A DNA stretch of 64,000 nucleotides from Alphaproteobacteria bacterium. GTDB lineage: Bacteria > Pseudomonadota > Alphaproteobacteria > CACIAM-22H2. A model generated the notes under the pieces. The model did not search any database, was not told where the DNA came from, and saw only the letters and a list, made by a program, of their open reading frames with translations. Shown one piece after another: positions 42,782 through 53,026 of the stretch; the stretch's first letter is position 1, and the number at the start of each line of letters is the position of its first letter. The stretch is taken from NCBI GenBank assembly GCA_016793165.1, contig JAEULA010000114.1, positions 62,001 through 126,000 on the forward strand. The letters are read 5' to 3'. The position numbers and the translations under genes are program-made.

Positions 42782-43711
42782 TCAACCGTTGAAGGCGACG
42801 CGGCCGGTCTCGGCCACGTCGTAGCCGCCGAGCGCTGCGGCCCGCGCGGCGAAATCGGTGCCGCGCGCGAAGGCGAGCAACGCCTGCATCGGCGGCTCGA
42901 AATAGCTGCGCCGGCCCATCACCAGATCGAAGCGCTCGCGCGCCAGGGGCACGAAGTCGAGCCCCTGCTGGCGCGCGACGGCACGGATCGCGAAGCCGGC
43001 ATCGGCGGTGCCCTCGGCCACGGCGAGCGCCACGTCGGTCTCGGTCAGTGCGACGGGCCGGATCGTGGTGACCTCGGCGAGCCGGATCCGCGCCTCGGCG
43101 AGAAGGTGAAGGAACAGCACGTGGCTGCCGGCTTCAGGCTGCCGCGCCACGAGCCGCGCCCGCGTCGTCACGAGGTCGGTGATCGCGGTCAAGCCCAGCG
43201 GATTGCCCGGCTTGACGACGAGGCCCTGGTCGCGTGCGGCCCAGGTGATGGCGACCACGCCGGCGCCGCGAAGGTGCCGCTCGATGAGCGGCGTGTTGTA
43301 TTGGCCGGTGTCGGGGTCGATCACGTGCAGCGCGGCGACGGCCGCCTCGCGTCGCTGCAGCCGCTCCAATCCGTCGAGGCTGCCGCCCGCGAGCATCGCG
43401 AGGCCGCAGCGCGAGCTGCGCACCGCCCATTCGAGCAGCGGATCGTGACTGCCGGCGATGACGGCCGGCGGCGGTCGATGGACGTCGGCGGCGCGCTCGG
43501 CGTCGAGCTTCTGCTCCAGCCAACGGTCGATCAGTGCGCGCGGGAACAACCACTTGCCGCCGACGCGGACACAGGGGATCTGCCGCTCGCGCACGAGGTC
43601 GTAGACCTTGCGTTCCTTCAGGCGAAGGTGCTCCGCGACCTCGCGGGTCGTCAGGACGTCGGGACGGGCGGCCGGTGGCGGGGACTGCATTTCTATGTCG
43701 TTCTTCTGCAT
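42782..43711 (-). CDS. Excisionase-type helix-turn-helix regulator fused to a periplasmic-binding-protein-like sensor domain
   Basis: 309 residues. N-terminal MerR/excisionase DNA-binding domain (about 18-70): VLTTREVAEHLRLKERKVYDL and VRVGGKWLFPRALIDRWL. The C-terminal 230 residues are a PBP-like domain: LAMLAGGSLDGLERLQRREA, VVKPGNPLGLTAITDL, RQPEAGSHVLF, VAEGTADAGFAIRAVA, the pattern of one-component oxyanion or molybdate-responsive regulators. It is divergent from a tungstate-binding protein gene, 71 bases apart, so it probably senses tungstate or molybdate and controls that gene. A second in-frame ATG (MQSPP) lies seven codons in. Confidence 0.88.
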   Translation of the reverse strand: MQKNDIEMQSPPPAARPDVLTTREVAEHLRLKERKVYDLVRERQIPCVRVGGKWLFPRALIDRWLEQKLDAERAADVHRPPPAVIAGSHDPLLEWAVRSSRCGLAMLAGGSLDGLERLQRREAAVAALHVIDPDTGQYNTPLIERHLRGAGVVAITWAARDQGLVVKPGNPLGLTAITDLVTTRARLVARQPEAGSHVLFLHLLAEARIRLAEVTTIRPVALTETDVALAVAEGTADAGFAIRAVARQQGLDFVPLARERFDLVMGRRSYFEPPMQALLAFARGTDFAARAAALGGYDVAETGRVAFNG

Positions 43712-43782
43712 TTCTTTCGGGTATCCGGCAAGCGTGAAGGAAGGACATAAATCGCGGCCGATCTGGCATCGCAGGAGCCGTC

Positions 43783-44622
43783 ATGCGTCGTCGCCTCGCT
43801 CGAATCCTCGCCCTTGGACTCGTCCTCGCCGTCATGGCCCTGGCGGTGCCGGTGGTCGCGCAGGACCGCTTCATCGTCGTCGCCTCGACGACATCGACCG
43901 AGCAGTCCGGCCTGTTCGGCCACATCCTGCCGTTGTTCAAGGCCAAGACCGGGATCGAGGTTCGCGTCGTTGCGCTCGGGACAGGCCAGGCGCTGGACAT
44001 CGGCCGTCGCGGCGATGCCGACGTCGTGTTCGTCCATGATCGGCCGGCGGAGGAGAAGTTCATCGCCGAGGGTTTCGGCGTGAAGCGCCTGCCCGTCATG
44101 TACAACGATTTCGTGATCGTCGGCCCGACGGCCGACCCGGCCGGATTGCGCGGCCTGCGCGATACCGTCGAGGCGTTCAAACGGCTCGCCGCCAGGCAGC
44201 CGGTGGTGATCTCGCGCGGCGATCGCAGCGGCACCCACACGGCGGAGCTGCGCTTCTGGCGCGAGGCCGGAATCGATATCGCCGCAGCGAGAGGGCCGTG
44301 GTACCGCGATGTCGGGCAGGGCATGGGGCCGGCGCTCAACACTGCCGCCGCCGCCGAAGGCTATGTCCTGGCCGATCGCGGGACGTGGCTCAGCTTCCGC
44401 AATCGTCAGACGCTCGAGATCCTCGTCGAGGGCGACCGCAGGCTGTTCAACCAGTACGGCGTCATCCTGGTCGATCCGCGCAAGCATCCGCAGGTGAAGC
44501 GTGAGCTCGCCCAGGCGTTCATCGACTGGCTGCTCGGCGCCGAAGGCCAGGCGGCCATTGCGGACTATCGCATCGGCGGCGAGCAGCTGTTCTTCCCGAA
44601 CGCGTCCGATCCCGGCGCATGA
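43783..44622 (+). CDS. tupA: Tungstate/oxyanion ABC transporter binding protein, TupA-like
   Basis: 279 residues with a signal peptide (ILALGLVLAVMALAVPVVAQ). The mature N-terminus begins ASTTSTEQSGLF, the oxyanion-binding signature of TupA, followed by VVALGTGQALDIGRRGDADV, VHDRPAEEKFIAEGFG, YNDFVIVGP, RGDRSGTHTAE and YVLADRGTWL, all typical of TupA/WtpA. It captures tungstate for molybdo/tungsto-enzyme cofactors. Unlike usual tupABC loci, no TupB permease or TupC ATPase follows; the next gene after 167 bases is a PotA-type ATPase with its own partners. Confidence 0.92.
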   Translation: MRRRLARILALGLVLAVMALAVPVVAQDRFIVVASTTSTEQSGLFGHILPLFKAKTGIEVRVVALGTGQALDIGRRGDADVVFVHDRPAEEKFIAEGFGVKRLPVMYNDFVIVGPTADPAGLRGLRDTVEAFKRLAARQPVVISRGDRSGTHTAELRFWREAGIDIAAARGPWYRDVGQGMGPALNTAAAAEGYVLADRGTWLSFRNRQTLEILVEGDRRLFNQYGVILVDPRKHPQVKRELAQAFIDWLLGAEGQAAIADYRIGGEQLFFPNASDPGA

Positions 44623-44789
44623 CCGAGGCCTCGAGGCGCGTCGTGCCCGGCGCGCCCCGCCGGCGATCGGCACCGCCGTGCCGCAACCTCCCGTCGCGCG
44701 CATTGTGATCCGTCGCGGCCGGACTTCGCCTTGGCGCCGGCTTTGCGGCGTCGCTATCTTGCCGCCAACCGGGAGCGGAGCGGACAGGG

Positions 44790-45884
<1,095 letters not shown>

Positions 45885-45909
45885 CCACCACCGCAAAGGG
45901 AGGATCCCC

Positions 45910-47052
45910 ATGTTGAGACGAAGCCTGTTCCTGGGCGCGGCGATCGCCGCGCTCGCGTTCAACGCCGAGGCGCAGCAGCGCACGTTGAACATCCTCACGG
46001 CCGGCGACCAGAACATGGTCGACTACATCACCGACTATCTCGGGCCGATGTTCGAAAAGGCCAATCCCGGCGTAAAGGTCCGCGCCGTCGGCACGGGCCC
46101 CGGCGACGCCGGCTCGCAGAAGATCTGGGAGCGGCTGGATGCCCAGCAGAAGGCGAACACGGCGAGTTGGGACGTCGATGTCGCCGTCGTGCACCAGACC
46201 ATGGCGGGCCGCATGGTCGAGGAGAGCAAGCTGTCGCGCTATCGCGGCAACGTCGAGACCGGCGGGCTGGTGACGCGCGAGACGGCGAAGCAGGCGCTCG
46301 GCACGAATGTCGACGGCTTCGTGATGCCGATGTTCCACAGTCAGGTGGCGATCGCCTACAACCCGGCGATGGTCGCCAATCCGCCCAAGAGCTTCGCCGA
46401 GCTCGAGAGCTGGGCGGCGGCCAACCCCAAGAAGTTCGGCCACAACGGCATCCGCGGCGGCATGTCCGGCGTCGCCTTCGTGTTCGGCTGGGTCTACGCC
46501 AACAGCCCGAACCCGGAGCGGCTGATGAACGGCCCGTACGACGCGGGCGTGCGCTCGAGCTGGGCGCCGGCGATGGCGAAGCTGAAGGACTTCAACAAGA
46601 ACGTGGTCATCACGCCCGGCAATGCCGGAACGCTCGACCAGCTCAACCGCGGCGAGATCGCGATGGGCCCGGTGTGGATGGACATGTTCTACACGTGGCA
46701 GGCCGAGGGCCGGCTGTCGCCGAACCTGCGCCTGGAGCTGATCGCGCCGGGCCTCCCGGGCCAGCCGATGTACTACGTCATCCCCGAGAAGGCAGCCTCG
46801 GCGGAGCTTGCGCGCAAGTTCGTCGCGCTGGCGACGTCGCCCGCGGTGCAGGCCGAGGGCATCGTCAAGCGGTTCAACTGGCTGCCGGGCATCGACGCCC
46901 AGCACGTCCAGCAGCATCTTGACCGCCAGGTCTGGGACAAGCTGTTCAAGGACGTCTCGCCGCAAACGTTGGCCGACCGCGGCAAGCCGATGCCGATGGG
47001 CAACTACTTCAAGGAGATCCAGGAGGACTACGAGAAGCTGGTCGCGAACTGA
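45910..47052 (+). CDS. ABC transporter periplasmic binding protein, PotD/YnjB-like
   Basis: 380 residues from ATG 45910 (AAAGGGAGG upstream). Signal peptide LFLGAAIAALAFNAEAQ, cleaved probably after AEA. The mature part starts RTLNILTAGDQNMVDYITDY, then EKANPGVKVRAVGTGPGDAG, WDVDVAVVHQTMAG, GPVWMDMFYTWQAEGR and YYVIPEKAASAELARKFV, a class II binding-protein pattern close to PotD and to the YnjB branch. Ligand not determinable. An inverted repeat pair separates it from the permeases. Confidence 0.9.
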   Translation: MLRRSLFLGAAIAALAFNAEAQQRTLNILTAGDQNMVDYITDYLGPMFEKANPGVKVRAVGTGPGDAGSQKIWERLDAQQKANTASWDVDVAVVHQTMAGRMVEESKLSRYRGNVETGGLVTRETAKQALGTNVDGFVMPMFHSQVAIAYNPAMVANPPKSFAELESWAAANPKKFGHNGIRGGMSGVAFVFGWVYANSPNPERLMNGPYDAGVRSSWAPAMAKLKDFNKNVVITPGNAGTLDQLNRGEIAMGPVWMDMFYTWQAEGRLSPNLRLELIAPGLPGQPMYYVIPEKAASAELARKFVALATSPAVQAEGIVKRFNWLPGIDAQHVQQHLDRQVWDKLFKDVSPQTLADRGKPMPMGNYFKEIQEDYEKLVAN

Positions 47053-47070
47053 CGCGACAGTCGGCCTGAC

Positions 47071-47185
47071 TTTCCCCCTGGTCGCTGCGCGGCCTGTTCC
47101 CCTCGTTCGAGGGCGATGGCCGGGGCGAGGCCCCGTCCTCCTCGCATGAGGGGGACGGGCGCCGCGGCGCGGCGCCGGGGGAGGG
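47071..47185. repeat. Pair of inverted GC-rich intergenic repeat units (REP/BIME-like)
   Basis: Forward unit 47071-47118 and reverse unit about 47134-47185. The forward unit equals the 38545-38592 unit (reverse strand) at about 40 of 48 positions, including the 10-base string CGCGGCCTGT and the 11-base string TTCGAGGGCGA. The reverse unit resembles the 38641-38697 unit (CTCCCCC, then CCGTCCCCCTC and a G-rich complement). It sits 19 bases after the binding-protein stop and ends 60 bases before the permease start. Confidence 0.72.
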
Positions 47186-47245
47186 ACGTCCGACGCCGCG
47201 CCCCCTGCATCGCGTCGCCCCCCGCCGGGATCACTCCTCGCATTC

Positions 47246-48076
47246 ATGCCGTCCTCGCGCGTCCTCCCGATCCTGCTCGTCGCGCCGGCGCTCGCCGTGG
47301 TGGCGCTGCTGTTCATCTATCCGCTCGGCTACTCCGTCGCGACGGCGTTCCAGGACAAGGGCGGTGCGTGGACGCTGGCGAACTTCGCGACGGCATGGAG
47401 CTTCTACGCTCGCGACATCGGCTTCACGGCGCTGATCATCCTGCTGTCGACGGCGATCATCGGGGTCGTCGCGGTGGGCATCGGCGGCTACCTCGTTCTC
47501 GGCACGACGCCCTGGGCGGTGGCGGCGCTTGCGTGGCTCTATCGCTGGCCGCTCTTCGTGCCCTTCATCATCGCCGCGCAGTGCATGCGCACCTTCCTCG
47601 CGAAGAACGGCCTGATGAACAACACCGCCGTCGCGCTGGGTCTGCTCTCGCCCGAGCACACCCAGGGCTTCCTCGACTGGCGGGGGATCGTGATCACCTT
47701 CGTCTGGAAGCAGGCGCCCTTCGCGACGCTGATGATCGCCGGAGCGATGGCCGCGCTCGACCGCGGCACCATCGACGCGGCACGCAATCTCGGCGCCGCG
47801 CGCCTGCGCATCCTGCTCGAGATCATCGTGCCGCAGATCCGGCCGACGCTGATGGTCGCGCTGATCCTGTCCTGCGTCACGATGATGTCCGTGCTGTCGG
47901 TGCCGCTGATGCTCTCGGGCCAGTCGCCGACGATGATGACCGTGCAGATGGCCTACCGGATCAACCAGCACGGCGACTACGGGACCGCCAACGCGCTCGG
48001 CCTGCTCTCCTACCTGATGACCGCGGTCGTCGCGTGGGTCTACCTGCGCGAGACCCTGCGGGAGAAGGCCGCATGA
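47246..48076 (+). CDS. ABC transporter permease, PotB-like
   Basis: 276 residues, six membrane segments, beginning ILLVAPALAVVALLFIYPLG. EAA loop: DAARNLGAARLRILLEIIVP (read as D-A-A, G, then V-P). The end is coupled to the next permease through an ATGA overlap. Third gene of the 44.8-48.9 kb operon. Confidence 0.92.
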   Translation: MPSSRVLPILLVAPALAVVALLFIYPLGYSVATAFQDKGGAWTLANFATAWSFYARDIGFTALIILLSTAIIGVVAVGIGGYLVLGTTPWAVAALAWLYRWPLFVPFIIAAQCMRTFLAKNGLMNNTAVALGLLSPEHTQGFLDWRGIVITFVWKQAPFATLMIAGAMAALDRGTIDAARNLGAARLRILLEIIVPQIRPTLMVALILSCVTMMSVLSVPLMLSGQSPTMMTVQMAYRINQHGDYGTANALGLLSYLMTAVVAWVYLRETLREKAA

Positions 48077-48885
48077 GCCTCGCGATTCCCGGCCGCTGGA
48101 TGCTGCGGGCGGTCCTGCTCGGGCTGCTCGCCTATGCGATCTTCGGGCCGCTCGGCAACCTGCTGCTGTGGTCCTTCGCCGAGGCCTGGTTCTGGCCCAA
48201 CAAGCTGCCGTCGCAATACGGCTTCCGCTTCTGGGAGTACGTGTTCCGCCCCACCGGCAAGGCGATGGAGGCGCTGAGCATGTCGATCTTCATCGCCGTG
48301 CTCACGGTCGTGCTGAGCCTGCTCGTCGCCATCCCCGCCGGCTATGCGCTGGCGCGCGGCCGGCTGCCGTGGCGGTCGCTGATCATGCTCGCTTTCCTGC
48401 TGCCGCAGGCCTTCCCGAGCCTGCCCGTCTACATCAACATCGCGCGGATCTTCTACGAGTTCGGATTGAACGGGACGGTGCTCGGCGTGGTCCTGGTCCA
48501 CACCTCGCACGGCCTGGTGTTCGCGGTCTGGATCGCCACCGCCGCCTTCGCGTCGATCGATCTCGAGCTCGAGCAGGCGGCGCGGAACATCGGCGCATCG
48601 GCGCTGCGGACCTTCTTCACCGTGACCCTTCCACTGGCGATGCCGGGGCTGATCGCGAGCGCGATCTTCGTCTTCCTCGAATCGCTGGACGAGTTCACCG
48701 GCTCCTACTTCGTCGGTGCACCCGAGGTGCGGACGTTGCCGCTGGAGATGTTCACGGCGTCGATGGGGGGCAACTACCAGATCAGCTCGATCACGGCCCT
48801 GATCCTGCTGGTGCCGTCGATCGCGTTCATGCTGGTCGTCGAGCGCTTCCTGAAGGGCGACGTCCTCGCCAAGGTCGGGGCCTGA
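48073..48885 (+). CDS. ABC transporter permease, PotC-like
   Basis: 270 residues from ATG 48073, overlapping the preceding stop. Six membrane segments; EAA loop EQAARNIGASALRTFFTVTL followed by PLAMPG. Completes a full importer of ATPase, binding protein and two permeases. Last gene of the operon; the thrC gene begins 82 bases later, after a GC-rich leader. Confidence 0.92.
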   Translation: MSLAIPGRWMLRAVLLGLLAYAIFGPLGNLLLWSFAEAWFWPNKLPSQYGFRFWEYVFRPTGKAMEALSMSIFIAVLTVVLSLLVAIPAGYALARGRLPWRSLIMLAFLLPQAFPSLPVYINIARIFYEFGLNGTVLGVVLVHTSHGLVFAVWIATAAFASIDLELEQAARNIGASALRTFFTVTLPLAMPGLIASAIFVFLESLDEFTGSYFVGAPEVRTLPLEMFTASMGGNYQISSITALILLVPSIAFMLVVERFLKGDVLAKVGA

Positions 48886-48967
48886 ACCGGTCGGTCCGGG
48901 CGCGCTTGCCGGCCCGCGACCCCGGCCTTACCTTCGCGCCGCTCCAACCCGAGGACGGGAACTCCCC

Positions 48968-50365
48968 TTGCGCTACGTATCGACCCGCGGCGCCGCCCGC
49001 GCGCTGCCCTTCGACGATGTTCTCCTGGCCGGGCTCGCCCGCGACGGCGGCCTGTACGTGCCGTCCGCCTGGCCGCGACTGACGAGCGCGATGTTGGCCG
49101 ATCTCGCCGGCCGGCCCTATCACGAGATCACGACGCGCGTGCTGCGGCCCTTCGTGGGGCGGACGATCCGGGGCGACGATCTCGCGGCGCTGGTCGAGGA
49201 TGCCTATCGCGGCTTCCACCACACGGCGGTGGCGCCCCTCAAGCAGCTGGGTCCGGGCGACTTCCTGCTCGAGCTGTTCCACGGCCCGACGCTCGCCTTC
49301 AAGGACTATGCGCTGCAGGTGGTCGGGCGGATGTTCGACCACGTCCTCAAGGCCAGGGGATCGCGGGTCACCATCGTCGGCGCCACCTCGGGCGACACCG
49401 GCTCGGCGGCGATCGAGGCGTGTCGCGACCGCGAGGCGGTCGACATCTTCATCCTCCATCCCAAGGGCCGCACATCCGAGGTCCAGCGCCGGCAGATGAC
49501 GACGGTCCTTTCGGCGAACGTCCACAACATCGCGATCGAGGGCACGTTCGACGACTGCCAGGACCTGCTCAAGGCGATGTTCGCCGACGAGGCGTTCCGC
49601 GACCGGCACAAGCTGTCCGCCGTCAACTCGATCAACTGGGCGCGCATCGCCGTCCAGGTCGCCTATTACGTCGCCGCCGCGGTGGCGCTGGGCGCGCCGA
49701 AGCGGCGCGTCGCCTTCACCGTCCCGACCGGGAATTTCGGCAACATCTACTCCGCCCATGCGGCACGGAAGATGGGGCTGCCGGTCGAGCGGCTGGTCGT
49801 CGCCTCGAACCGCAACGACATCCTCTGGCGCACCATCAATACCGGCGCGATGGCCCTCGCCGGGGTCGAGCCGAGCCTGAGCCCGAGCATGGACATCCAG
49901 GTCTCGAGCAATTTCGAGCGCCTGCTGTTCGAGCTGTGGAGCCGCAACGGCAAGGCCACCGCGGCGCTGATGCAGGGCTTCCGCGCGTCGCGCGAGGCGG
50001 CGCTCCCGGCGGCGAAGCTCAAGGCGCTGCGCGCCGCCTTCGCCGCCGGCAGGACCTCCGACGACGAGACGCTCGCGACGATCGCCCGCGTCCGCGACGC
50101 GACCGGCGAACTGATCGATCCGCATACGGCGGTCGCCGTCAACGTGGCGATGTCCCAGGCCAGGCCGCGCGACGTGCCAATGGTCACGCTCGCCTGCGCC
50201 CACCCGGCCAAGTTCCCCGACGCGGTCGAGAAGGCGACGGGCATCCGTCCGGGCCTGCCGCCGGCGCTGGCAGATCTCTACCAGCGCAAAGAGCGTGTCA
50301 GCGTGCTGCCCAACGATCTTCGCGCCGTGCAGGCGTTCGTCGCGTCGCGGGCACGTCAGGCATGA
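48968..50365 (+). CDS. thrC: Threonine synthase
   Basis: 465-residue PLP enzyme converting O-phosphohomoserine to threonine. Begins at TTG 48968 to give RYVSTRGAA, the conserved start of the family, so the rare start codon is likely right. PLP lysine in GPTLAFKDYALQ (Lys of FKD), phosphate loop GATSGDTGSAAIEA, and substrate strings HPKGRTSEVQRRQM, SINWARIAVQ, PTGNFGNIYSAHAARKMGLP. Length and these motifs place it in the long class 1 ThrC group shared with Alphaproteobacteria and Gammaproteobacteria. Coupled by ATGA overlap to the M16 peptidase gene. Confidence 0.96.
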   Translation: MRYVSTRGAARALPFDDVLLAGLARDGGLYVPSAWPRLTSAMLADLAGRPYHEITTRVLRPFVGRTIRGDDLAALVEDAYRGFHHTAVAPLKQLGPGDFLLELFHGPTLAFKDYALQVVGRMFDHVLKARGSRVTIVGATSGDTGSAAIEACRDREAVDIFILHPKGRTSEVQRRQMTTVLSANVHNIAIEGTFDDCQDLLKAMFADEAFRDRHKLSAVNSINWARIAVQVAYYVAAAVALGAPKRRVAFTVPTGNFGNIYSAHAARKMGLPVERLVVASNRNDILWRTINTGAMALAGVEPSLSPSMDIQVSSNFERLLFELWSRNGKATAALMQGFRASREAALPAAKLKALRAAFAAGRTSDDETLATIARVRDATGELIDPHTAVAVNVAMSQARPRDVPMVTLACAHPAKFPDAVEKATGIRPGLPPALADLYQRKERVSVLPNDLRAVQAFVASRARQA

Positions 50366-51618
50366 CGGTCCGGATCTCCCGGCTCGCCAGCGGCCTGACC
50401 GTCGCGACCGACCGCATGGATTCCGTCGAGACGGTGTCGGTCGGCGTGTACGTGGATGTCGGCACGCGCCAGGAGAGCGCCGAGACCAACGGCGTCGCGC
50501 ATCTCCTCGAGCACATGGCGTTCAAGGGCACGACGACGCGCAGCGCGCGCGACATCGCCGAGCAGATCGAGGCCGTGGGCGGGCAGATGAACGCCCACAC
50601 GGGGCGCGAGCAGACCGCCTACTACGTCAAGCTGCTCAAGGAGGATCTCGCGCTCGGCGTCGACATCATCGCCGACATCCTCCTCAACTCGTCCTTCGCC
50701 CCGGAGGAGCTCGAGCGCGAGCGCGGCGTCATCCTGCAGGAGCTCGGCCAGGTCGAGGACACGCCCGACGACGTCATCTTCGACCGCTTCGGCGAGACCG
50801 CGTATCCCGGCCAGGCGGTGGGCCGGCCGATCCTCGGGCGTGCCGAGATCATCGAGACGCTGCCGCGCGACGCGCTGGTGTCGTTCTGCCGCCGCCACTA
50901 CGGCGCGTCGCAGATGGTCCTCTGCGCCGCCGGGCGTGTGGATCACGAGGCGCTGGTGGCGATCGCCGAGCGTGCCTTTGCGGCGCTCGCCCCGAAGGGC
51001 GAGCACGGCATCGTCGCCTCGCGCTGGGTGGGCGGGGAGTACCGCGAGGCCGACGACCTCGAGCAGGTGCATCTCGTGATCGGCTTTCCCGGCGTGTCCT
51101 TCACCGATCCCGACTACTGGGCGGTCAACGTGCTGGCGACGATGCTGGGCGGCGGGATGTCGTCGCGGCTGTTCCAGGAGATCCGCGAGCGGCGCGGCCT
51201 CTGCTACGCGATCTCGGCGTGGTCGGGCTCGTTGATCGACGGCGGCAGCTTCGGCGTCTACACGGGCACCGGCGCCGACGAGGTGGTCGAGCTCATGCCG
51301 GTGCTGACGGAGGAATTGCGGCGCGCCGGAACCGCGGCGCCGGCGACGGAACTCTCTCGCGCGCGCGCGCAGATCCGGGCCGGACTGCTGATGGGGCTCG
51401 AGAGCACGTCGGCGCGGATGGACGCCCTCGGCAGCCAGATCCTGACCTATGGCCGGCCGCTGCCGCCGGAGGAGATCGTTGCTCGCGTCGACGCGGTGGA
51501 CGCGGAGCGCGTCGCCACGGTCGCGCGGCGCCTGTTCTCGGGGCCGCCGACCCTGGCGGCGATCGGCCCGATCTCGAGGCTCGAGCCGCTGGTCAGGATC
51601 CGGGATCGGCTCGCCTGA
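50362..51618 (+). CDS. M16-family zinc peptidase (mitochondrial processing peptidase-like)
   Basis: 418 residues from ATG 50362. Inverted zinc motif HLLEH (His47, Glu50, His51) with the third ligand Glu in ERERGVILQELGQVED. The N-terminal active domain and a C-terminal domain with the conserved G-G-G-M-S-S-R-L-F-Q-E-I-R-E stretch show a complete subunit of the MPP-beta/PqqF type. The thrC-M16 gene pair is common in Alphaproteobacteria, and the bacterial protein is regarded as related to the ancestor of mitochondrial processing peptidase. Cytoplasmic or periplasmic-facing location cannot be told; there is no signal peptide. Confidence 0.94.
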   Translation: MTVRISRLASGLTVATDRMDSVETVSVGVYVDVGTRQESAETNGVAHLLEHMAFKGTTTRSARDIAEQIEAVGGQMNAHTGREQTAYYVKLLKEDLALGVDIIADILLNSSFAPEELERERGVILQELGQVEDTPDDVIFDRFGETAYPGQAVGRPILGRAEIIETLPRDALVSFCRRHYGASQMVLCAAGRVDHEALVAIAERAFAALAPKGEHGIVASRWVGGEYREADDLEQVHLVIGFPGVSFTDPDYWAVNVLATMLGGGMSSRLFQEIRERRGLCYAISAWSGSLIDGGSFGVYTGTGADEVVELMPVLTEELRRAGTAAPATELSRARAQIRAGLLMGLESTSARMDALGSQILTYGRPLPPEEIVARVDAVDAERVATVARRLFSGPPTLAAIGPISRLEPLVRIRDRLA

Positions 51619-51634
51619 CCGTCGCCGCGCTGGC

Positions 51635-52216
51635 TCAGGCGTGGCCGGCCACGCCCGAAAGCGAGGTCGGCGTGAGGCGCAGCTTGCCGAGCGCGCGCTC
51701 CCACTTGGTGTCGAGAGTCTCGTCGAAGACGAGGCTCGGATCGGCCGGCACGTTGAGCCAGCCGTTGTCGGTGATCTCGCGCTCGAGCTGACCGGGACCC
51801 CAGCCGCTGTAGCCGAGGGCGAGGATGGAGCGGCGCGGGCCTTCGCCCTTGGCCAGCGCCTTGAGGATCTCGATCGTCGCCGTCAGGGCGAAGCCGCCGT
51901 CGACCTTCAACGTGTCCTCGCGGACGTAGTCGTCGGAGTGCAGCACGAATCCGCGGCCTTCCTCGACCGGGCCGCCGGCGAGGACCCGGATCGGCCGCGT
52001 GTCCGGGCCGCGCGCGATTTCGAGCTGGTCGAGCAGCGCGGGGAAGGTGAGCTTCTTGAACGGCCGGTTCACCACGAGGCCGAGCGCGCCCTCCTTGCTG
52101 TGGGCGCACAGATAAATGACCGTGCGCTCGAAGCGCGCGTCCTTCATCTGCGGCATCGCGACCAGAAGCTGGCCGGTCAGCGTGGCGGTGGTCTGGAAAT
52201 CCGTGCTCTTGGCCAT
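51635..52216 (-). CDS. yqgE: YqgE/AlgH family protein
   Basis: 193 residues. Family blocks are clear: GQLLVAMPQMKDARFERTVI at the N-terminus, ALGLVVNRPFKKLTF, VLAGGPVEEGRGFVLHS, and ALGYSGWGPGQLEREITDN. A compact cytoplasmic protein of unknown biochemical role, sometimes linked to regulation (AlgH in Pseudomonas). Convergent with the M16 gene (16 bases apart) and divergent from the peroxiredoxin gene. Confidence 0.94.
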   Translation of the reverse strand: MAKSTDFQTTATLTGQLLVAMPQMKDARFERTVIYLCAHSKEGALGLVVNRPFKKLTFPALLDQLEIARGPDTRPIRVLAGGPVEEGRGFVLHSDDYVREDTLKVDGGFALTATIEILKALAKGEGPRRSILALGYSGWGPGQLEREITDNGWLNVPADPSLVFDETLDTKWERALGKLRLTPTSLSGVAGHA

Positions 52217-52454
52217 CGGTCGGGAATCGTGCCTTGCCTAGATGAACCGTAGCTTAAGCATCCCGGAATTGCTCCGCTGTGACCTCCACTATATTCGCGA
52301 TCGACGGGGCGATTTATCCCCAAGATGGCATACGGGTATCGACACGCCGCGATCACGGAATCGTGCGAGGCGGATGACCGCCACGGCATGAACTTGTATA
52401 GGTTGCGACCAGTCAGTTAACCATCCCTGCGCATTCACAAGGAAGGACGAGACC

Positions 52455-52934
52455 ATGATCAAGGTTGGCGACAAGATCCCCGCGGCGAAGCTCAAGACGA
52501 AGACGCCCGACGGCATGAAGGACGTGACGACCGACGAGCTTTTCGGCGGCAAGAAGGTGGTCGTGTTCGGCCTGCCCGGCGCGTTCACGCCGACGTGCTC
52601 GGCCAAGCATCTTCCCGGCTACGTGGAGAGCGCCGCGGCGATCAAGGCGAAGGGCGTCGACACGATCGCGTGCCTCTCGGTCAACGACGCGTTCGTGATG
52701 GACGCCTGGGGCAAGGATCAGAAGGTGGGCGACAAGGTCCTGATGCTTGCCGACGGCAACGCGGACTTCGCGAAGGCCCTCGGGCTCGAGCTCGATCTGG
52801 TTGCCAACGGCATGGGCGTCCGCTGCAAGCGGTTCTCCATGCTCGTCGACAACGGCGTCGTGAAGTCGGTGAACATCGAGAAGCCGGGCGCGTTCGAGGT
52901 GTCCGACGCCGGCACGATGCTGAAGCAGGTCTGA
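52455..52934 (+). CDS. Peroxiredoxin, Prx5 type
   Basis: 159 residues behind AAGGAAGGACG. Peroxidatic Cys48 lies in PGAFTPTCSAKHLPGY with Thr45, the standard active site of the Prx5/PMP20 group; MLVDNGVVKSVNIE is the conserved later block. Reduces hydrogen peroxide and alkyl peroxides with glutathione or thioredoxin. A second cysteine in IACLSVND is the usual non-catalytic position, and another in GVRCKRFSM. Followed by a strong intrinsic terminator, so it is a single-gene transcript. Confidence 0.95.
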   Translation: MIKVGDKIPAAKLKTKTPDGMKDVTTDELFGGKKVVVFGLPGAFTPTCSAKHLPGYVESAAAIKAKGVDTIACLSVNDAFVMDAWGKDQKVGDKVLMLADGNADFAKALGLELDLVANGMGVRCKRFSMLVDNGVVKSVNIEKPGAFEVSDAGTMLKQV

Positions 52935-52961
52935 GCGCCCGCCGACGCGGTTGCGCCGAGA

Positions 52962-52994
52962 CGGGCGGCCCCGCCGGGGCCGCCCGTTTTGTTT
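52962..52994 (+). terminator. Intrinsic terminator after the peroxiredoxin gene
   Basis: Perfect 11-base-pair stem CGGGCGGCCCC / GGGGCCGCCCG (52962-52972 and 52976-52986) with a three-base loop, followed by TTTTGTTTC. Textbook Rho-independent terminator; it also lies before the convergent usg end. Confidence 0.92.
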
Positions 52995-53026
52995 CGCGCC
53001 GATCCCGGTGTCGGCGCCCGCGCCGC

